From NCBI GenBank assembly GCA_022848785.1, contig JAJISK010000036.1:1-8779 (forward strand): a DNA stretch of 8,779 nt, given 5' to 3'. A program made the position numbers and the translations under genes. Positions 6,663 to 8,779 of this stretch are shown piece after piece. The stretch's first letter is position 1. Every line of letters starts with the position of its first letter. Under the pieces are notes generated by a model, which saw nothing but the letters and a program-made list of their open reading frames with translations, did no database searches and was not told the DNA's origin. Origin of the DNA: Thermoplasmatota archaeon. GTDB lineage: Archaea > Thermoplasmatota > Thermoplasmata > RBG-16-68-12 > JAJISG01.

Positions 6663-6953
6663 GTGGTCTCTCGGGGCGACCGGGTTGTCGTTCTCTACCC
6701 TCTGTACTTCGACGCCACAGCCTCCCGCCATGAGGGAAGAAGGGTCCCGACGAAACTTGCCGTACGGGATCCCACCCTCGAAGAACTCGTGGAGGCCGCC
6801 CGCCGACGAGACTACCGTGTGGAGACCGAACCTCGTGCCGCGCATCCTGGGCGGCCCGCGAAGAGAGAGGGCCGCATCCTCATCGTCGGAGGAGGCACGA
6901 AGACGGCCATCCTCCACGCAGTCGCCAAGGAGTTGAAGGCTCAGAGGTCCTGA
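6663..6953 (+). CDS. srp19: Signal recognition particle subunit SRP19
   Basis: Small RNA-binding protein that binds SRP (7S) RNA and helps SRP54 assemble on it, for cotranslational targeting of membrane and secreted proteins. The 96-residue protein shows the family core: [11 protein letters not shown] at 8-18, the RNA-contacting SRHEGRRVP at 21-29, [12 protein letters not shown] at 31-42, and a C-terminal strand-helix (REGRILIV about 68-75, then [11 protein letters not shown]). The aromatic stretch often found before the last strand (a YPRxWW-like segment) is replaced by HPGRPAKRE at 61-69. The start is GTG 6663: no in-frame ATG precedes the conserved region, and a TATA-like box lies at the leaderless distance. 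The last 13 bp overlap the DUF211 gene tail-to-tail. Confidence 0.92.
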   Translation: MVSRGDRVVVLYPLYFDATASRHEGRRVPTKLAVRDPTLEELVEAARRRDYRVETEPRAAHPGRPAKREGRILIVGGGTKTAILHAVAKELKAQRS

Positions 6954-7231
6954 GGGGTCTTGACTTCTTCCACGATCTTGCGCCCCGAGGACACGCTGTC
7001 CACGGAGTGGACGACGGCCCCGCTCTCCCGGATCGCGGCCTCCACGAGGACATAGTCGATGTTCGTCCCCTCGATGGTGATCTTGACGCTCTCCGTCTCC
7101 TGGTCCACCTCGTCCAGGACACAGTTCACGCCCAGGACCCCACTCAAATTCGCGAGGGACCGAGAGAGCTCGATTAACGAGGGTTGGTGCGGCTTCAGGA
7201 CGTCAAGAACGATTCGTTTGATTTCGCTCAA
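6941..7231 (-). CDS. DUF211 family protein
   Basis: Conserved archaeal protein of unknown function (DUF211, COG1888), 96 aa, matching family length. The [15 protein letters not shown] start (4-18), the [25 protein letters not shown] stretch (31-55) and the [25 protein letters not shown] end (71-95) are characteristic. Relatives have a ferredoxin-like alpha/beta fold and assemble into oligomers, and some have been suggested to bind metal or small ligands; no function is established to my knowledge. The start is TTG 7231, the only available start that keeps the conserved first strand. The nearest upstream ATGs, at 7262 and 7277, are out of frame. The gene lies 79 bp downstream of the methionine aminopeptidase stop and runs in the same direction, and it overlaps SRP19 at its 3' end. 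Confidence 0.88.
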   Translation of the reverse strand: MSEIKRIVLDVLKPHQPSLIELSRSLANLSGVLGVNCVLDEVDQETESVKITIEGTNIDYVLVEAAIRESGAVVHSVDSVSSGRKIVEEVKTPQDL

Positions 7232-7272
7232 CGCGCCTTCCCCGATAAGGAATCCCTTCCATGCGGAGGGGG

Positions 7273-7283
7273 ATTCATAAACC
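7273..7283 (-). promoter_or_regulatory. TATA-like box for DUF211
   Basis: The minus strand reads GGTTTATGAAT between the methionine aminopeptidase and DUF211 genes. Transcription would start near 7252, giving a leader of about 20 bases. A second AT-rich patch, CCTTATC near 7244-7250, is closer than usual to the start. Which is used cannot be decided from sequence. Confidence 0.35.
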
Positions 7284-7310
7284 TTGCGTTGCCGTTCCTC
7301 GAATCCACAA

Positions 7311-8219
7311 CTACAAGACCGTGGTCACCTCGGTCCCCGCCTCCGCGACCACCACGGTGTTCTCGCTCTGGCTCACCATCCCGTTGCCCGCTTCGACCAG
7401 GATCGGGTAGCCGGAGATGAAGCCCTTCCGCAGGAGGCGGCGGAGGTGAAGGGGGGCCTTGGGGTCGATCCGATGCGCCCATCGCTCGGAGAAGGGGAGC
7501 GTCCGGAAATCCGCGTAGACCTTCTCCATGAGCGCGTCCGCCTCGGGCACGCCGCTGGGCCCCTCCTTGGCGATCCGGTAGATGTTGCTGCTCTTTCCCC
7601 CGGTCACCCGTCCCGCACCGTTCGTGGCAAAGGGTTCGATGGCGTACGCCTCGCCCGCCTCCGCCGTCTGCTGGGCACGCTCGCCTCGCAACGCCTCCAC
7701 GTTGGGCACGCTCTTGGGGCCGTGGAGTAGATAGGGCTCTACCTTGTGCCCCGAGAGGTTCTCAATCGGTCGGAAACCGTGGGCCCGGATGGTCCGCTCA
7801 ATCGTGGCGCCGACAAGGCGCATAGGCGTTCCGGGGCGCAGGATCTCGGCAGCCGCAGCCACGGCCTCGTCCACGGCGCGGATGAGTTCGGTCCAGTTCC
7901 TTGTCCCCACTTCCTTCGTCCGGGCGTTGTCCGCCAGATAGCCGTCCACATGGACGCCGACATCCAGTTTGACGAGATCGCCCCGGGAGAACGTGAGATC
8001 GCCGTCGTTGTGCCGTGGGGTGAAGTGGGCCGCCTGCTCGTTGCGGGAGATGTTTACGGGGAAGCCCGGCAACGCCCCCGCGTCGAGAATGCTCGCCTCC
8101 GTCTTCTCCGCGACCTCCAGGAGGGACACCCCTTCCCGGATGAGGTGGAGGCCGTCCTCCAAGGCCCGGCGTCCGATTCGGCCTGCCTGCCGGATCTTCG
8201 CGAGGGCCTCCTCATCCAT
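7311..8219 (-). CDS. map: Methionine aminopeptidase, type II
   Basis: Cytosolic dinuclear metal peptidase that removes the initiator methionine from new proteins. The 302 aa length fits archaeal type IIa enzymes. The pita-bread fold residues are all in place: H65 (AAHFTP), metal ligands D86 ([11 protein letters not shown]) and D97 (LADNA), H158 ([10 protein letters not shown]), H166 (LLHG), E195 (YAIEPFAT) and E286 (QSENTVV). The type II insertion spans roughly 205-265. The ligand loop reads ADNAR where many homologues have T or S after the Asp; this does not touch a metal ligand. The ATG at 8219 begins the usual [15 protein letters not shown] start and lies inside the end of the upstream TsaC gene (8-bp overlap, ATGGATGA), so translational coupling is likely. 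No independent promoter or strong ribosome-binding site is seen. Confidence 0.96.
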   Translation of the reverse strand: MDEEALAKIRQAGRIGRRALEDGLHLIREGVSLLEVAEKTEASILDAGALPGFPVNISRNEQAAHFTPRHNDGDLTFSRGDLVKLDVGVHVDGYLADNARTKEVGTRNWTELIRAVDEAVAAAAEILRPGTPMRLVGATIERTIRAHGFRPIENLSGHKVEPYLLHGPKSVPNVEALRGERAQQTAEAGEAYAIEPFATNGAGRVTGGKSSNIYRIAKEGPSGVPEADALMEKVYADFRTLPFSERWAHRIDPKAPLHLRRLLRKGFISGYPILVEAGNGMVSQSENTVVVAEAGTEVTTVL

Positions 8220-8779
8220 GGAGGTTCAGCTCGTCCGGCGTCAGGGCCCCTTCCCTCTTAACCGTTGGCGGGTCCACCGAGAGATCGACGACCGTGGATG
8301 GAAGGCCATAGGGCGAGGGTCCGGCGTCGATGTAGAGATCCACCTCCGTCCCGAACTGGGCCACGGCCTCCTCCGCTCGACGGGGTGCCGGCGCGCCGTG
8401 GCGATTGGCACTCGTCGTGGTGACCGGTCCAAACTCGTCGGCGAGGGCGCGAGAGATCGCCTGGTTGGGGCACCGCAGGCCGACGACCCCGTCGCGCGTC
8501 ACGGGAGGGGGCGGAGCCTCCGGCTTCGTCGGAAGCAGGAGCGTCAGGGGCCCGGGCAAGAAGGCCTTCCAGAGCCGCCTACCCGGTCCGACGAGGTGGG
8601 CGAGACGTTCCGCCTCCGCCATGTCCGCGACGATTAAGGAGACCGGTTCGCTCCTAGGACGCCGCTTCACCCGGTAGAGACGCCGCACGGCCGCCTCGTC
8701 GTACGGGTCCGCGCCGAGGCCGTACAGCGTGTCGGTGGGGTACACGACAAGGGCCCCTCCCTTCAGCAGGTCGACGGCC
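8212..8779 (-). CDS. L-threonylcarbamoyladenylate synthase, TsaC/Sua5 (YrdC domain), N-terminus beyond the right edge
   Basis: Enzyme that makes threonylcarbamoyl-AMP from threonine, bicarbonate and ATP, the first step of the t6A37 modification of tRNAs that read ANN codons. In archaea the KEOPS complex then transfers the group. The visible 188 residues cover nearly the whole YrdC domain: ALVVYPTDTLYGLG at 9-22, KRRPRSEPVSL at 38-48 (nucleotide-binding basic residues), PGPLTLLLP at 75-83, GLRCPN at 100-105 and TSAN at 122-125, ending in the VKREGAL strand. The protein stops right after the YrdC domain, so it is the short TsaC-like form without the extra C-terminal Sua5 domain. The frame is open to the edge, so the true start lies outside the window. 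A GTG at 8745 is in frame but would cut off the conserved first strand and is not the start. The gene overlaps map by 8 bp. Confidence 0.93.
   Translation of the reverse strand, partial: AVDLLKGGALVVYPTDTLYGLGADPYDEAAVRRLYRVKRRPRSEPVSLIVADMAEAERLAHLVGPGRRLWKAFLPGPLTLLLPTKPEAPPPPVTRDGVVGLRCPNQAISRALADEFGPVTTTSANRHGAPAPRRAEEAVAQFGTEVDLYIDAGPSPYGLPSTVVDLSVDPPTVKREGALTPDELNLHG

Noticed and set aside
7232..7310. Possible terminator or small RNA in the gap between map and DUF211
   Set aside because: No GC-rich stem followed by a T run, and no conserved RNA fold, could be recognised; only TATA-like patches are seen.
8212..8745. GTG 8745 as the true start of the TsaC gene
   Set aside because: The frame continues upstream with the conserved AVDLLKGGALV strand, so the gene is cut by the window edge.
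1..8779. Mobile elements, CRISPR arrays, tRNA or rRNA genes, defence systems
   Set aside because: No direct or inverted repeats at gene ends, spaced repeats, cloverleaf-like sequences or transposase/nuclease motifs were seen; almost every base lies in a conserved housekeeping gene.

Overview
The window is a compact, GC-rich stretch of an archaeal chromosome with essentially no spare DNA. Archaeal origin is shown by the gene content: archaeal phosphopantothenate synthetase, aIF2-beta, ribosomal protein S8e, SRP19, a DUF211 protein, a type II methionine aminopeptidase, an archaeal OBG/YchF-like GTPase and a family B DNA polymerase. The starts also look archaeal: AT-rich TATA-like boxes lie about 26 nt upstream of several start codons (a leaderless pattern), and TTG or GTG starts are common. 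The aIF2-beta carries a C-terminal TRAM domain, as is known in some euryarchaeal lineages. With the high GC this suggests a euryarchaeal-type organism, possibly a Thermoplasmatota-related lineage, but I cannot place it firmly from this window.

Layout. On the left, on the minus strand, a GTPase (ends 865) is followed after one base by the N-terminal third of a PolB gene that runs off the window at position 1. A divergent promoter region (about 2056-2163) separates these from a plus-strand block: phosphopantothenate synthetase (2164-2943), CTP synthase pyrG (2980-4575), aIF2-beta-TRAM (4613-5227), a presenilin/signal-peptide-peptidase-like membrane aspartyl protease (5229-6179), rpS8e (6233-6622) and SRP19 (6663-6953). 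SRP19 ends tail-to-tail, overlapping by 13 bp, with a minus-strand block: DUF211 (6941-7231), methionine aminopeptidase (7311-8219) and a TsaC/Sua5-type threonylcarbamoyl-AMP synthase that runs off the right edge (8212-8779). No intergenic gap exceeds about 110 bp.

How the genes relate. Most serve translation and the fate of the nascent protein: initiation (aIF2-beta), the small ribosomal subunit (S8e), tRNA t6A modification (TsaC), N-terminal Met removal (MAP), membrane targeting (SRP19) and intramembrane proteolysis (presenilin-like protease). Phosphopantothenate synthetase and CTP synthase give a metabolic link, since the next step of CoA synthesis commonly uses CTP. Replication is represented by PolB.

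I saw no mobile element, CRISPR array, RNA gene, toxin-antitoxin pair or defence system. I do not think the window holds a wholly new system. The points most worth a second look are the protease sitting among translation and SRP genes, the TRAM fusion, several non-ATG starts that automated annotation would probably get wrong, and a probable change in the PolB uracil-sensing pocket.
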